The notes under the pieces are model-generated. The model searched no databases and was not told the DNA's origin. It saw nothing but the letters and a program-made list of their open reading frames with translations. From Alphaproteobacteria bacterium LSUCC0396 (GTDB lineage Bacteria; Pseudomonadota; Alphaproteobacteria; Puniceispirillales; Puniceispirillaceae), in NCBI GenBank assembly GCA_041228345.1, contig CP166131.1, positions 2,473,001 through 2,537,000 on the forward strand: DNA of 64,000 bases. Direction: 5' to 3'. Below, in pieces: positions 18,250-27,204 of this stretch. The position numbers were made by a program, and so were the translations under genes. Within the stretch, counting starts at the first letter, position 1. Every line of letters starts with the position of its first letter.

Positions 18250-18890
18250 ATCTCGTCGATCGTCGCCTTTCGCACCAGAATGCCGTAAATATGCCAAAGC
18301 ATCAGCGCGCCAGCACCGCGATAAGGGCGCCACGCGTCACCGCGGCGCTCCAGCTCTTTGCCGTCTGGCCGCGTATTCAGGGATTTTAGGCGCTTCATAC
18401 CCTCTTGTAGGGCCAGATCATTAGCCGGCCATGCATCCATATCGCCAAGTGCAAAAAGGCGATAATTGTCAGCTGTCCAAGCGCCAATACCGCGAATTTC
18501 AACAAGCCGTTTTTGCACATCTTCACCGTTCATTGTCGCTAGGTTGGAAAGGTCAAGGCGGTTTGATTGAATTTCATCGGCAATCCCAATCAGATATTCC
18601 GCTTTGCGGCGCGACAGGCCAAATGGCATTAAATCATCGGGCTGTTTTGCGGCGATGATCGGCGCGGTGCTGTGGTTTTGATCACACATGCGGTTCCAGA
18701 TCGCGCTGGCGGCGGCGCGTGAAATCTGTTGGCCGATAATCGAACGCGCCAACGTCTCGAAACTAGCGGGGAGCGAGCGATCTGGCGGCGGGCCGTATTG
18801 CGCCAGCGCGGCAGCAATGTCGGGGTCAATTGCGGCAAGCCGGTCAAGTGCGCCGCCCGGGGCGAGAAGTTTTTGTTGCATGATTGTCAT
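18246..18890 (-). CDS. DNA-3-methyladenine glycosylase II (AlkA-like)
   Basis: Removes alkylated bases from DNA in base excision repair. It has 214 residues in the HhH-GPD superfamily: LARSIIGQQISRAAASAIWN toward the N terminus, the helix-hairpin-helix LVEIRGIGAWTADNY, and the catalytic Asp region AWPANDLALQEG. It lacks the N-terminal extra domain of E. coli AlkA, as is common for shorter members. The start at 18890 begins MTIMQQK; Met4 is an alternative. Confidence 0.9.
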   Translation of the reverse strand: MTIMQQKLLAPGGALDRLAAIDPDIAAALAQYGPPPDRSLPASFETLARSIIGQQISRAAASAIWNRMCDQNHSTAPIIAAKQPDDLMPFGLSRRKAEYLIGIADEIQSNRLDLSNLATMNGEDVQKRLVEIRGIGAWTADNYRLFALGDMDAWPANDLALQEGMKRLKSLNTRPDGKELERRGDAWRPYRGAGALMLWHIYGILVRKATIDEI

Positions 18891-19132
18891 GAAAAAACCC
18901 TAACAGGCTTTAGAAAGCCGTGCCAGTGATTGACGCTATAGCCTCAGCTTTCGTCACATAAGAGCAAATATGGGCCAAAACGTTCATATCAATAAGCAGA
19001 TCGAAATGCAGATCGAAATATATGGATAAACTCTGGTGGATAAATTCTGGCGGGTAAAAAGAGTTGATTTGTCAGCTGTTTACCATGTTAGAGTGAGGTC
19101 AAACGAGACTGTCTAGCAAAAGGAGAGATGAC

Positions 19133-19795
19133 ATGATTGTGTGGGATTTTCCTTTGCGCATGTTTCATTGGTGCCTGTTTATTTGTGTTGTTGGCGCAAT
19201 TATTTCGGCGAAGGCCGAAGTTCTTTGGGTACATGAACGCTTTGGTTTGGCGGTCCTGGGGTTGGTGAGTTTTCGCATTTTCTGGGGTTTTATTGGTGGC
19301 CATTATGCACGGTTCAGCCAGTTCCTTGCCGCGCCCAAAACCGCGTTGCAGGGGCTGAAGGGGGTATTTCGGCCTGATCCAGTGGAAAAGGCCGGGCATA
19401 GCGCGCTTGGCAGCTATGCAGTGCTGGCCTTGCTTGGTATCCCGCTTTTCATGGCGGTAAGTGGCACCATGTCGAATGATGATGTTTTATTTGAAGGCCC
19501 ACTTGCGCATCTGGTGCCAAATGGCACCGATAATGCCACCTCGGCGCATCATTTTGGCGAGAAATTTCTGTTTATCATTATATTTTTACATCTCGCCGCG
19601 ATTTTGATCTATAAATTCAAGAAAAAGCGTAATTTGACGATGGCGATGGTTAAAGGAACGACCAGCCTGAAAGGCGATCAACCGGCAATTGATGGGCGGA
19701 TTTCAGGCCAGCATACTGCCTTTGGCATTTTGTTGATGCTGGCCTTTGTTGTCGCGGCACAAGCGATTAGCCTGCTGCGGCCGTCGTTATTCTAG
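19133..19795 (+). CDS. Cytochrome b561 family protein
   Basis: An inner-membrane b-type cytochrome of 220 residues with four main hydrophobic helices and haem-ligand His candidates in PLRMFHWCLF, FIGGHYARF, SAHHFGEKF and IIFLHLAAI. It resembles the hydrogenase-type/CybB group that carries electrons between quinol or dehydrogenases and periplasmic acceptors. AAAGGAGAG before the ATG is a strong ribosome-binding site. A cytochrome c' gene lies just downstream but on the opposite strand. The two protein types are often paired, so a functional link is plausible though not an operon. Confidence 0.88.
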   Translation: MIVWDFPLRMFHWCLFICVVGAIISAKAEVLWVHERFGLAVLGLVSFRIFWGFIGGHYARFSQFLAAPKTALQGLKGVFRPDPVEKAGHSALGSYAVLALLGIPLFMAVSGTMSNDDVLFEGPLAHLVPNGTDNATSAHHFGEKFLFIIIFLHLAAILIYKFKKKRNLTMAMVKGTTSLKGDQPAIDGRISGQHTAFGILLMLAFVVAAQAISLLRPSLF

Positions 19796-19882
19796 GCGCA
19801 CCGCGGGTATGGGGTGAGCTTTTTCCACAGTATTTCAGTGGTGATCTGTTGCATAATATCTAGCAGGATCAAGCGGTCGGGT

Positions 19883-20374
19883 TTAATCTTTGAAATCTGA
19901 ATGACAGGCTTTGCAGCTTGCCCCCAGCGTTTTTAGACCTGCCACCATTGCTGCGGGATCACCTGTTTGCGCCGCGTTTACCAGCGCTGTCGCGGCAGTT
20001 TCATTCGCCTTGGCCCGCGCCTTGAATGTGTCAAAGTTAAACCAAATTTCGGCGCGAGCTTTGGTATCGCCCCCGTCGCTGCCTTCGGGGAAATGGCTGG
20101 GAATTTTTGCCGCCCAACTGGCAATGCCACCAGCAAGTTTGCCCACCGTTTCCCTGTCACCGGCACCGATGGCGGCGGCAATGGCCTTCATCGACTGGGC
20201 ATTGGCTTTGAATCCCGCCTTGCGGTCTTCGATGATGTCGGCCTTGGCGGTAATAATGGTGCCAAAACCCGTGGTCATCATGCAAAAGAGCAATAGCGCA
20301 ACGCCGCGAGATACGGCACGCGGTATGGCAAATATTTCTGTATTCAATCGTCTATTGATTGGCGGCGTAATCAT
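19883..20374 (-). CDS. Cytochrome c' (class II c-type cytochrome)
   Basis: A periplasmic four-helix-bundle cytochrome. The ATG at 20374 is preceded by AGGAG and gives 163 residues; an ORF start at 20413 lacks this. A basic N terminus and the hydrophobic stretch VALLLFCMMTTGFGTIITAKA form a signal peptide. The mature part has the family helices, and the haem site CKACH sits at 154-158 near the C terminus, as is diagnostic for class II. Likely roles are binding NO or small ligands, or electron transfer. It is convergent with the cytochrome b561 gene. Confidence 0.92.
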   Translation of the reverse strand: MITPPINRRLNTEIFAIPRAVSRGVALLLFCMMTTGFGTIITAKADIIEDRKAGFKANAQSMKAIAAAIGAGDRETVGKLAGGIASWAAKIPSHFPEGSDGGDTKARAEIWFNFDTFKARAKANETAATALVNAAQTGDPAAMVAGLKTLGASCKACHSDFKD

Positions 20375-20652
20375 GAGATTGGCTCCTAAAACGGTGCAGT
20401 AAAGATGTATCATACCTCAAAATAATTAGAGATGCCGAAAAGAAAAGATGTGCATGTGAACAAATTGCGATAGCATCGGTTTTGTCCTCAGGTGAATTTA
20501 CGGTGATTTGTGCAATGATCTGCAATTTGCATAATCCCTAGTCTAGGTGATCCACATAATTCCTAGTCTGGAGTGCCCAGTCTAGAGCACCCAAAGGCCG
20601 AATTATCTAAAGGTCGCATGATCAGAATTCTAAAGGTGAGGGGGGCAACAGA

Positions 20653-21552
20653 GTGTCAGGTTTGATACCTCGATCTTTAGTCGGCGTTCTTTTAAGCCTT
20701 TGTTCCGTGATTTTTGGTGTGCTGACAGGGGTTTTGGTCAAACAGCTAGGGCCCGATATCAATATCGTAACGATGCTGTTTTATCGGTTTTTGTTCTCAT
20801 TGCCGATCTTATTCTTGTTTGCGATCTATCTGCGAGGATGGCAGTTTTTGCAGATAAACCAACGCAAAACCCTGTTTTTCCGTAGCATCCTTGGCTGTTG
20901 CGGGATTGCTTTCTGGTTTTTGTCAGTGCGCTCGATGCCGCTTGGCATGGCAACGGCGCTGTTTCAAAGCTCGGTGATCTTTATCACATTGCTATCGCCT
21001 CTCTTGCTCGGCGAGAAAGTCGGCATTTACCGCTGGACGGCGGTTGTTGCAGGTTTGACTGGTGTTGTTATTATTACCGACCCTTTGTCGGGGAATATGT
21101 CATGGTATGCGCTTTATGGCATCGGGGCGGCATTAACCGGTGCCTGTCTTTCATTGCTGCTGCGCCAACTCGGCAAGGGTGATGCGCCGGCATCGGTTGC
21201 GGCTTGGTATAATCTGGCTGGATTTGGCGTGTTGACCAGTATTGTCACAATCCTGCCCGATCAATTGCAAGCCATTAGCCAAACGGTTTTGATTGATCTG
21301 GTGTTTATTGGGGTAATCGGGTCTGCCTTGCAGATTGTGATGACAACCGCCTATCGACATTCTGATGCGGTGGTGGTGGCATCGATGCGGTATCTGCAGA
21401 TGCCAATATCAGGTGTTGTTGGCTATTTTCTATTTGCCGAAGTGATGTCGGCAACTGAAATTATTGGTGCCTTGGTTATTATTGGCAGCTGTCTTGTGAT
21501 TGCGTGGCGTGAACTCGTGCGCTCACGCGAGGTGAACCAGCCGGGTATTTAG
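20653..21552 (+). CDS. DMT-superfamily (EamA) transporter, GTG start
   Basis: A ten-helix inner-membrane carrier of 299 residues with two EamA repeats (about 10-140 and 155-290). It begins at GTG, supported by GGTGAGGGGG just upstream. Motifs such as LFYRFLFSLPILFLF and YRHSDAVVVASMRYLQMPIS are typical of the drug/metabolite group. The substrate is unknown. A 25-bp imperfect duplication (20530-20579) lies in the upstream spacer. Confidence 0.88.
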   Translation: MSGLIPRSLVGVLLSLCSVIFGVLTGVLVKQLGPDINIVTMLFYRFLFSLPILFLFAIYLRGWQFLQINQRKTLFFRSILGCCGIAFWFLSVRSMPLGMATALFQSSVIFITLLSPLLLGEKVGIYRWTAVVAGLTGVVIITDPLSGNMSWYALYGIGAALTGACLSLLLRQLGKGDAPASVAAWYNLAGFGVLTSIVTILPDQLQAISQTVLIDLVFIGVIGSALQIVMTTAYRHSDAVVVASMRYLQMPISGVVGYFLFAEVMSATEIIGALVIIGSCLVIAWRELVRSREVNQPGI

Positions 21553-21711
21553 GTTGCGAACGAGTGCTATGTTGTCAGGCGGGGCTTTTATGCAGCCGGG
21601 ATTTTATGCGCGGGGACTTGTTCTTTTCGCCAAATCCCAGTAAACCCGCCGAGTGGAATTTGGCATCTGCCAATCTGCTATTTTTTGACGATTATTTTTG
21701 GAACTGAACCG

Positions 21712-22230
21712 ATGGCCGAGCAAACCGTACTGATCCGTATCATGGGCGAAAGCGATATTGTTGACGTTACCATGCGTAAAGCCACTGCAAGTCACGCATT
21801 GCTGATGGGGCTGGACGCGGCTGACCGGATCAATTTGCTAGGTCACTGGATGGATCAGGATCGCGGCGCGGCGCTGGCTGAGGATCAAAATCATCTCGAT
21901 GCGATGACAGAGATTGCCAGCGGTATTTTGGCGGAAAGTCCCCTTGGCGCCCAGCTGGAGGCCGGCGCTAATTTCGTGTTATTGACCCTGCTTCGGGAAA
22001 AATGGCCGGTCGGATCAAAAGCCAAATTCAAAATTATTGCTGATCGCGTCAAGGCTGATCATACCTATTTGGCGCATCCTTGTGCGGCAGTAAAGCTGGA
22101 TGATCTGACCGACCTCGACGCAGTAAAGCAAGAAGAAACCCGCCAATTGTCGAAGTCACTTGCGTTTTACAAGGCAAACCGCCGGCGTTTTGCCAATAGC
22201 AGTGCAGTTCAAGGCCTTATCAAAGGCTAG
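21712..22230 (+). CDS. Hypothetical protein, helical, no family recognised
   Basis: From the ATG at 21712 the protein has 173 residues; the upstream in-frame codons (from 21685) look untranslated. I do not recognise a family. It is soluble and mostly helical, with no signal peptide, membrane helix or cysteine cluster. It begins MAEQTVLIRIMGESDIVDVT and ends with a basic stretch (FYKANRRRFANSSAVQ). Codon use and composition match the neighbours, so it looks like a native gene. It converges on the acetoacetyl-CoA synthetase gene. Confidence 0.65.
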   Translation: MAEQTVLIRIMGESDIVDVTMRKATASHALLMGLDAADRINLLGHWMDQDRGAALAEDQNHLDAMTEIASGILAESPLGAQLEAGANFVLLTLLREKWPVGSKAKFKIIADRVKADHTYLAHPCAAVKLDDLTDLDAVKQEETRQLSKSLAFYKANRRRFANSSAVQGLIKG

Positions 22231-22258
22231 AGATATGGGCGGCGAGGGGCTGCCCGGA

Positions 22259-24295
22259 TCAGCCCTTGAGTTCAGCTAAATCTTTAAAAAAGGCAAGGGC
22301 TTCGGCATTGGCCAAGGCGTCGGTGTTTTTGACCGCACGCCCATGGATTATATCACGGACCGCCAGCTCGGTTATTTTGCCGGACCTTGTGCGCGGAATA
22401 TCGGGAACAGCGATGATTACTGCTGGAACATGACGTGGGGTTGCGCCGGCGCGGACAGCAGCTGAAATCCGCTGTTTTAAATCATTATCAAGCTGGGCGT
22501 CATCGGCCATCCGCACGAACAGGATAACACGAACATCATTATCCCAGTTCTGTCCGATAACCAAGGCCTCGACAATCTCATCAAACGCCTCGACTTGCCG
22601 GTAAATCTCGGCAGTGCCAATCCGCACGCCGCCCGGATTTAACGTCGCGTCCGAGCGGCCATGAATGATCATCCCGCCACGCGGTGTCATGGTTGCCCAA
22701 TCGCCATGTCGCCAAACCCCGGTAAAATGCTCAAAATAGGCCGATTTATATTTGCTGCCATCTGGATCATTCCAGAATTTTACCGGCATTGATGGAAACG
22801 GCGCGGTGCAGCATAGCTCTCCCTGCTGGCCGGTGATACTGTCGCCATTATCATCCAGAACGTCGGTTTTCATGCCGAGGCCACGGGTCTGTATTTCACC
22901 GGCAAAAACTGGCAAAACCGGACAGCCGAGGACAAAGCACGATACAATATCGGTACCACCTGAAATTGAACATAGCTGAATCTCGGGCTTGATCTTTTGA
23001 TAGACGAAGGCAAAGCCGTCTGATGAGAGCGGCGATCCGGTCGATAATAATGTTCGCAATGTATCAAGGCGTACGGCGTCACGGGGGGAATAGCCAGCCT
23101 TTCGCACGGCATCGATATATTTTGCTGATGTTCCAAAGACTGCGATATTTTCAACCTCGGCCAATTCCCACAGACGCTGCGGCCCGGGGTGAAAAGGATT
23201 GCCTTCAAACAGAATGATTTTAGCCTTTAAGGCCAATGCCGATACCAGCCAGTTCCACATCATCCAGCCACAGGTGGTGAAGTAGAACATCGCATCACCA
23301 GCGCCAAGATTGCCATGCAGGCGATGTTCCTTGATATGCTGAATAAGGGTGCCGCCAACCCCATGAACAATACATTTTGGCGCACCGGTTGTGCCGCTTG
23401 AATAGAGAATATAGAGAGGGTCATTAAAGCCGATACGGTGAAATTTTGTCACCGGCGTTGCGGTGCGTATGGCGTCGGGGAAACAAACCGCATTTGGGAT
23501 ATGGCTGCAATCGCGTGCTTTATCGAGATAGGGCAGGATCAAAACGGCCTCAAGCGTTGGCAGTCTGGCGGCAAGGTCGGCAATCAACGCCATCCGATCA
23601 ATCGGCTTGCCAGCATAGAGATAGCCATCACAAGCCATCAGTAATTTCGGCTCAATCTGGCCAAAGCGATCAACGGCACCGGTCAACCCAAAATCGGGTG
23701 AACAGCTTGAATAGACCGCACCAAGGGTCGCCGCGGCCAGCATGGTAATCACCGCTTCTGCCGTATTTGGCGTGTAGGCGGCAACACGGTCACCCTGCCC
23801 AATGCCGTTTGATTGCATCCAGCCAGCCAATGCCATCACCTGCTGTTTCAATTCGGCGCGGCTTAATATCGCGTGGCGACCATCCTCGCCATGCGCACTA
23901 ATGGCAGGCCGATCATCAGCCTCAGCCAATAGATTTTCAGCAAAGTTGATTTTGGCATCAGGAAAGAACTGCGCACCGGGCATGGCTGTCTCATTGATCA
24001 GCTGGCGGGATCCCATCTCGCCGATAATGCCGTGCCATTGCCAAATTCCTTGCCAGAAATCTGGCATTTTATCGACTGACCACTGCCACATCGCTTGAAA
24101 ATCGCCGTTCCAGTCAAAGCCATAATTGGCCGCGATAAACCGCCCAAAATCCTGCAATTGTGCGGCGTCAACATCTGCTGCTGTCGGCTGCCATAGGCAG
24201 GTGCCTGCAAGATTGTCAGGATTAGCATCCAGCCCGGCGGCACGGCCAGTTTCGAGGGTTTTGGAATGTGATGCTGGTGGCGATGGATCTGACAT
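22259..24295 (-). CDS. Acetoacetyl-CoA synthetase (acetoacetate-CoA ligase)
   Basis: Activates acetoacetate with ATP and CoA, feeding ketone bodies or polyhydroxybutyrate breakdown products into acetyl-CoA. The ATG at 24295 gives 678 residues; the ORF extends 32 codons upstream with non-conserved sequence. The adenylate-forming motifs are clear: LYSSGTTGAPKCIVHG (A3), the A8 region HGRSDATLNPGGVRIG, and the C-terminal catalytic Lys in TRSGKITELAV. The acetoacetyl-CoA synthetase group is supported by the N-terminal FIAANYGFDWNGDFQAMWQW segment and SISGGTDIVSCFVLGCP. Confidence 0.93.
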   Translation of the reverse strand: MSDPSPPASHSKTLETGRAAGLDANPDNLAGTCLWQPTAADVDAAQLQDFGRFIAANYGFDWNGDFQAMWQWSVDKMPDFWQGIWQWHGIIGEMGSRQLINETAMPGAQFFPDAKINFAENLLAEADDRPAISAHGEDGRHAILSRAELKQQVMALAGWMQSNGIGQGDRVAAYTPNTAEAVITMLAAATLGAVYSSCSPDFGLTGAVDRFGQIEPKLLMACDGYLYAGKPIDRMALIADLAARLPTLEAVLILPYLDKARDCSHIPNAVCFPDAIRTATPVTKFHRIGFNDPLYILYSSGTTGAPKCIVHGVGGTLIQHIKEHRLHGNLGAGDAMFYFTTCGWMMWNWLVSALALKAKIILFEGNPFHPGPQRLWELAEVENIAVFGTSAKYIDAVRKAGYSPRDAVRLDTLRTLLSTGSPLSSDGFAFVYQKIKPEIQLCSISGGTDIVSCFVLGCPVLPVFAGEIQTRGLGMKTDVLDDNGDSITGQQGELCCTAPFPSMPVKFWNDPDGSKYKSAYFEHFTGVWRHGDWATMTPRGGMIIHGRSDATLNPGGVRIGTAEIYRQVEAFDEIVEALVIGQNWDNDVRVILFVRMADDAQLDNDLKQRISAAVRAGATPRHVPAVIIAVPDIPRTRSGKITELAVRDIIHGRAVKNTDALANAEALAFFKDLAELKG

Positions 24296-25040
24296 GAATA
24301 TGGCCCGAATGAAAAGCGTGCTGTTGCGAGGGTTAATCTTATCTTTAACCTGATCTAATTTTTCACAGGCCCGACCGTGCGGGCGGTTCAAGCTTATCGT
24401 GGTGCGTTGGATGGTGCAATGAGTGCAAATGGCCGTAGGGTGATTGGGAGGTGATTGGGAGGTGATTGGAAGGTGATTGGAAGGTGATTGGGAGGTGATT
24501 GTGGGGTGGAGACGTCATAGAGTTGCGAATACCATAAATCTATTGTTGTTTTGCCAGCATTTATCACGGCGCACGCCGCCGAAATTCACGTGTCTAACGA
24601 AACAAGTCGGCAATCTATGATTGTTTTTGTGTAATTTTGGCTGGGCAAGCCGGCGGGCATAGCGGGCGACGGTTTTGACCCGCATCAAGGCCCCTCAATT
24701 ATCAAGGCCTCTCAATTATCATCAAATGAACGGGGCTTTCGCAAACGGAGTCCAGCAATGTGAGTCTGTCGGGGCTGCAATATGCCTGTCGTGATATCGC
24801 CGTTATCGGTGCGCGTCCAGTTCTGGTGCTGATCCAAATGGATTGTTTCTCCGTATAATAGAAAAAACTTCAGGATACTGATAATAGTTAATAATTAGTT
24901 AAGATATGATAACATCAACGATGTGTTAGGTATTATTTCTGCTGTTTGTGATTGCGTTTGAAAATTGGATTTTCCGCGGCGCATTGCCGTTACCGTTGGT
25001 ACCAGCTTGCACATTATTTTGTACCGGAGTTTAACTCAAA
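24296..25040. other. 745-bp region without a recognisable gene
   Basis: The longest stretch without a confident gene. It holds a hairpin GCCCG-ACCGTG-CGGGC near 24372, an 11-bp tandem array at 24439-24501, a short duplication of TCAAGGCC(C/T)CTCAATTATC near 24685-24722, and an AT-rich part with TATAAT at 24854-24859 that could be a -10 element for the orphan gene at 25041. Short open frames here lack ribosome-binding sites or family resemblance. It may be a decayed gene or host a small RNA; neither is shown. Confidence 0.5.
24439..24501. repeat. 11-bp tandem array, about 5.7 copies
   Basis: The unit GGTGATTGGGA is repeated head to tail five full times with a partial sixth copy; two units end GGAA in place of GGGA. 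It lies upstream of the acetoacetyl-CoA synthetase gene. There are no spacers between units. Confidence 0.9.
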
Positions 25041-25496
25041 ATGCGTCCCTACAAGAAATCACATATTCGCCAGATCATGTCGGGCCTTATGAAAACCAAA
25101 CATCATTTGCTGGATACTTACATCGTCGAGCTTGCCGCAAGCCGCTGGATGATGCCGGTTAATGAACGTTCAATTATCCAGATCGAATTGTTGCATCACC
25201 GAGATCAGGCGCTGTTATCCAGCACTGTTGCGCGTGATGGCAGTGGCCCGTTAAAAGCGTCGTTCCTGACGATGTTGCTGCTTGAGGATACGATTGCGCA
25301 TGCGCAGCGCCCGTTTGGTATCTGTTCCGGTGCGGCAACAATAACGTTGCACCGGTTTCTTGATATTGCGGCGATTACCGATGATCAGATGGCCGTTGCC
25401 ATATCGAATTTCGCCAGCCTGAATGATGTCGTCTTTGCCGATTATGTGGCATTGCCAACGGCTGAACCGCGAGATGGCGAACGCTATAGCATCTAA
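25041..25496 (+). CDS. Hypothetical protein, no family recognised
   Basis: 151 residues beginning MRPYKKSHIRQIMSGLMKTK. No family is recognised. The N-terminal third is basic and helical, and the middle (RDGSGPLKASFLTMLLLEDT) could be part of a helical DNA-binding fold, but no motif is firm enough to call. It has no signal peptide or membrane helix. A TATAAT box about 180 bp upstream may belong to it. It is preceded by the 745-bp gene-free stretch and followed by glutathione reductase on the same strand. Confidence 0.5.
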   Translation: MRPYKKSHIRQIMSGLMKTKHHLLDTYIVELAASRWMMPVNERSIIQIELLHHRDQALLSSTVARDGSGPLKASFLTMLLLEDTIAHAQRPFGICSGAATITLHRFLDIAAITDDQMAVAISNFASLNDVVFADYVALPTAEPRDGERYSI

Positions 25497-25670
25497 CGGC
25501 TTGCTGACGTGCCAAACCAATGGATAATGTCACGCCTGCAATAGTTATGCGGCGATGTTGGGAATCATCTTGAACTTGGTTGTTGAATGCGCGACAAGGG
25601 GTGGGGGCACTATACCGCACCGAAATGCGAGCGATAGCCCACGGCAAGCGATGTGCAAAGGCGATGGATA

Positions 25671-27044
25671 ATGGCAGCTTCACCAGCAAATTTTGATTAT
25701 GATCTGATCGTTATCGGCGCTGGATCGGGTGGTGTGCGCGCTGGCCGGATTGCGGCCGGGCATGGCGCCAATGTTGCGGTAATCGAGGGGGATCGGCCGG
25801 GTGGCACTTGTGTCATTCGCGGTTGTGTTCCGAAAAAACTTTTGATGTATGGATCCAGCTTTTCCGCCGATGCTGAGGATGCGCGTGGATTTGGCTGGAA
25901 AATTGATGGTCTGTCGCATGATTGGGCGGCATTGATTGCCGCAAAGGACGCTGAAATTGCCCGTTTGGAGGGCATATACCGTTCGTTGCTGAAGAATGCT
26001 GGTGCGACCCTGATCGAGGGCTGGGGGCGCGTTACGGGCCCCAATGAGGTGACGGTTGGCGATAAGGTTTTGCGGGCGGGTAAAATTTTGATTGCCGTCG
26101 GTGGCACGCCGCAATTCATTGATGTGCCGGGTATGGAGGCGCACGCAATAAGCTCTAATGAAGCGCTGGATTTACCAGTCCTTCCAAAAGAGATTGCGAT
26201 TTATGGCAGTGGCTATATCGCGCTGGAATTTGCCGGTATTTTTAACGGTCTTGGGGCGCGTACTCATCTGATTTACCGCAGTGATTTGCCGCTTCGTGGA
26301 TTTGACGATGATGTTCGTGCGCATATTGCTGCCGCGTTACATGATCGAGGGGTTATCCTCCATCCACAAAACACCATCGAACGCGTTACCGCCGAGGATG
26401 GCCGCAAGCAAGCCTGTCTAAAGGATGGCAGCAGGCTGGAGGTTGACGCGGTTATGGCGGCGACTGGCCGCAGACCAAACACGGCCGGCCTTGGGTTGGA
26501 GGATGTTGGTGTGGCGCTGGGCAGACAGGGTGAAATCATTGTTAATGATATGTCGCAAACCAATGTGCCAAGCCTTTATGCGATCGGTGATGTCACTAAC
26601 CGGATTAATCTGACACCAGTTGCGATTGCCGAAGGCCACGCTTTTGCTGACAGTGAATTTGGTAATCTTACCCGCAAGGCTGATCACACAAATGTGGCAT
26701 CAGCAGTGTTCAGCCAGCCGCCCATCGCGTCTGTTGGACTGTCAGAAGCCGACGCAGAACAGCGCTTTGGCAAGCTACGGGTGTTTGAAAGTCAGTTCAG
26801 GGCGATGAAAAACACCCTTTCTGGCCGCGGCGAAAAAACCTATATGAAACTGATTGTCGACGCGGCGAGTGACCGGGTTGTCGGGGTGCATATGATGGGG
26901 CCGGATTGCGGTGAAATCATGCAAGGGATTGGTATTGCGGTAAAGATGGGCGCAACCAAAGCGGACTTTGACGCAACCATTGGCATCCATCCGACCGCGG
27001 CCGAGGAATTTGTGACGATGCGTACAGCACGGCAAGATGGATAG
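25671..27044 (+). CDS. gor: Glutathione-disulfide reductase
   Basis: An NADPH-dependent flavoprotein keeping glutathione reduced in the cytoplasm. The ATG at 25671 gives 457 residues; the 25653 start adds MQRRWI with no support. The FAD-binding site is DLIVIGAGSGGVRAGRIAA, and the redox-active disulfide is GGTCVIRGCVPKK with Cys47 and Cys52. The NADPH-binding fold is IAIYGSGYIALEFAGIFNGL, and the C-terminal GIHPTAAEE carries the active-site His/Glu pair. The longer CVIRGC motif separates glutathione reductase from lipoamide dehydrogenase. The stop codon lies within a 12-bp tandem duplication. Confidence 0.93.
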   Translation: MAASPANFDYDLIVIGAGSGGVRAGRIAAGHGANVAVIEGDRPGGTCVIRGCVPKKLLMYGSSFSADAEDARGFGWKIDGLSHDWAALIAAKDAEIARLEGIYRSLLKNAGATLIEGWGRVTGPNEVTVGDKVLRAGKILIAVGGTPQFIDVPGMEAHAISSNEALDLPVLPKEIAIYGSGYIALEFAGIFNGLGARTHLIYRSDLPLRGFDDDVRAHIAAALHDRGVILHPQNTIERVTAEDGRKQACLKDGSRLEVDAVMAATGRRPNTAGLGLEDVGVALGRQGEIIVNDMSQTNVPSLYAIGDVTNRINLTPVAIAEGHAFADSEFGNLTRKADHTNVASAVFSQPPIASVGLSEADAEQRFGKLRVFESQFRAMKNTLSGRGEKTYMKLIVDAASDRVVGVHMMGPDCGEIMQGIGIAVKMGATKADFDATIGIHPTAAEEFVTMRTARQDG

Positions 27045-27204
27045 CCAGATGGGTAGCCAGACAATTTGTCGCCTATGTTGACACCGCAATAAAACTTGAA
27101 AAAACAACGAAAATCCGTGATATTGGCCTATAATTTTAACTGCAGGCGTTGAGCGGTATTGCCGCGATGCCGGTAGCTTCACTCTTAACGAGGATGATAG
27201 GGAA

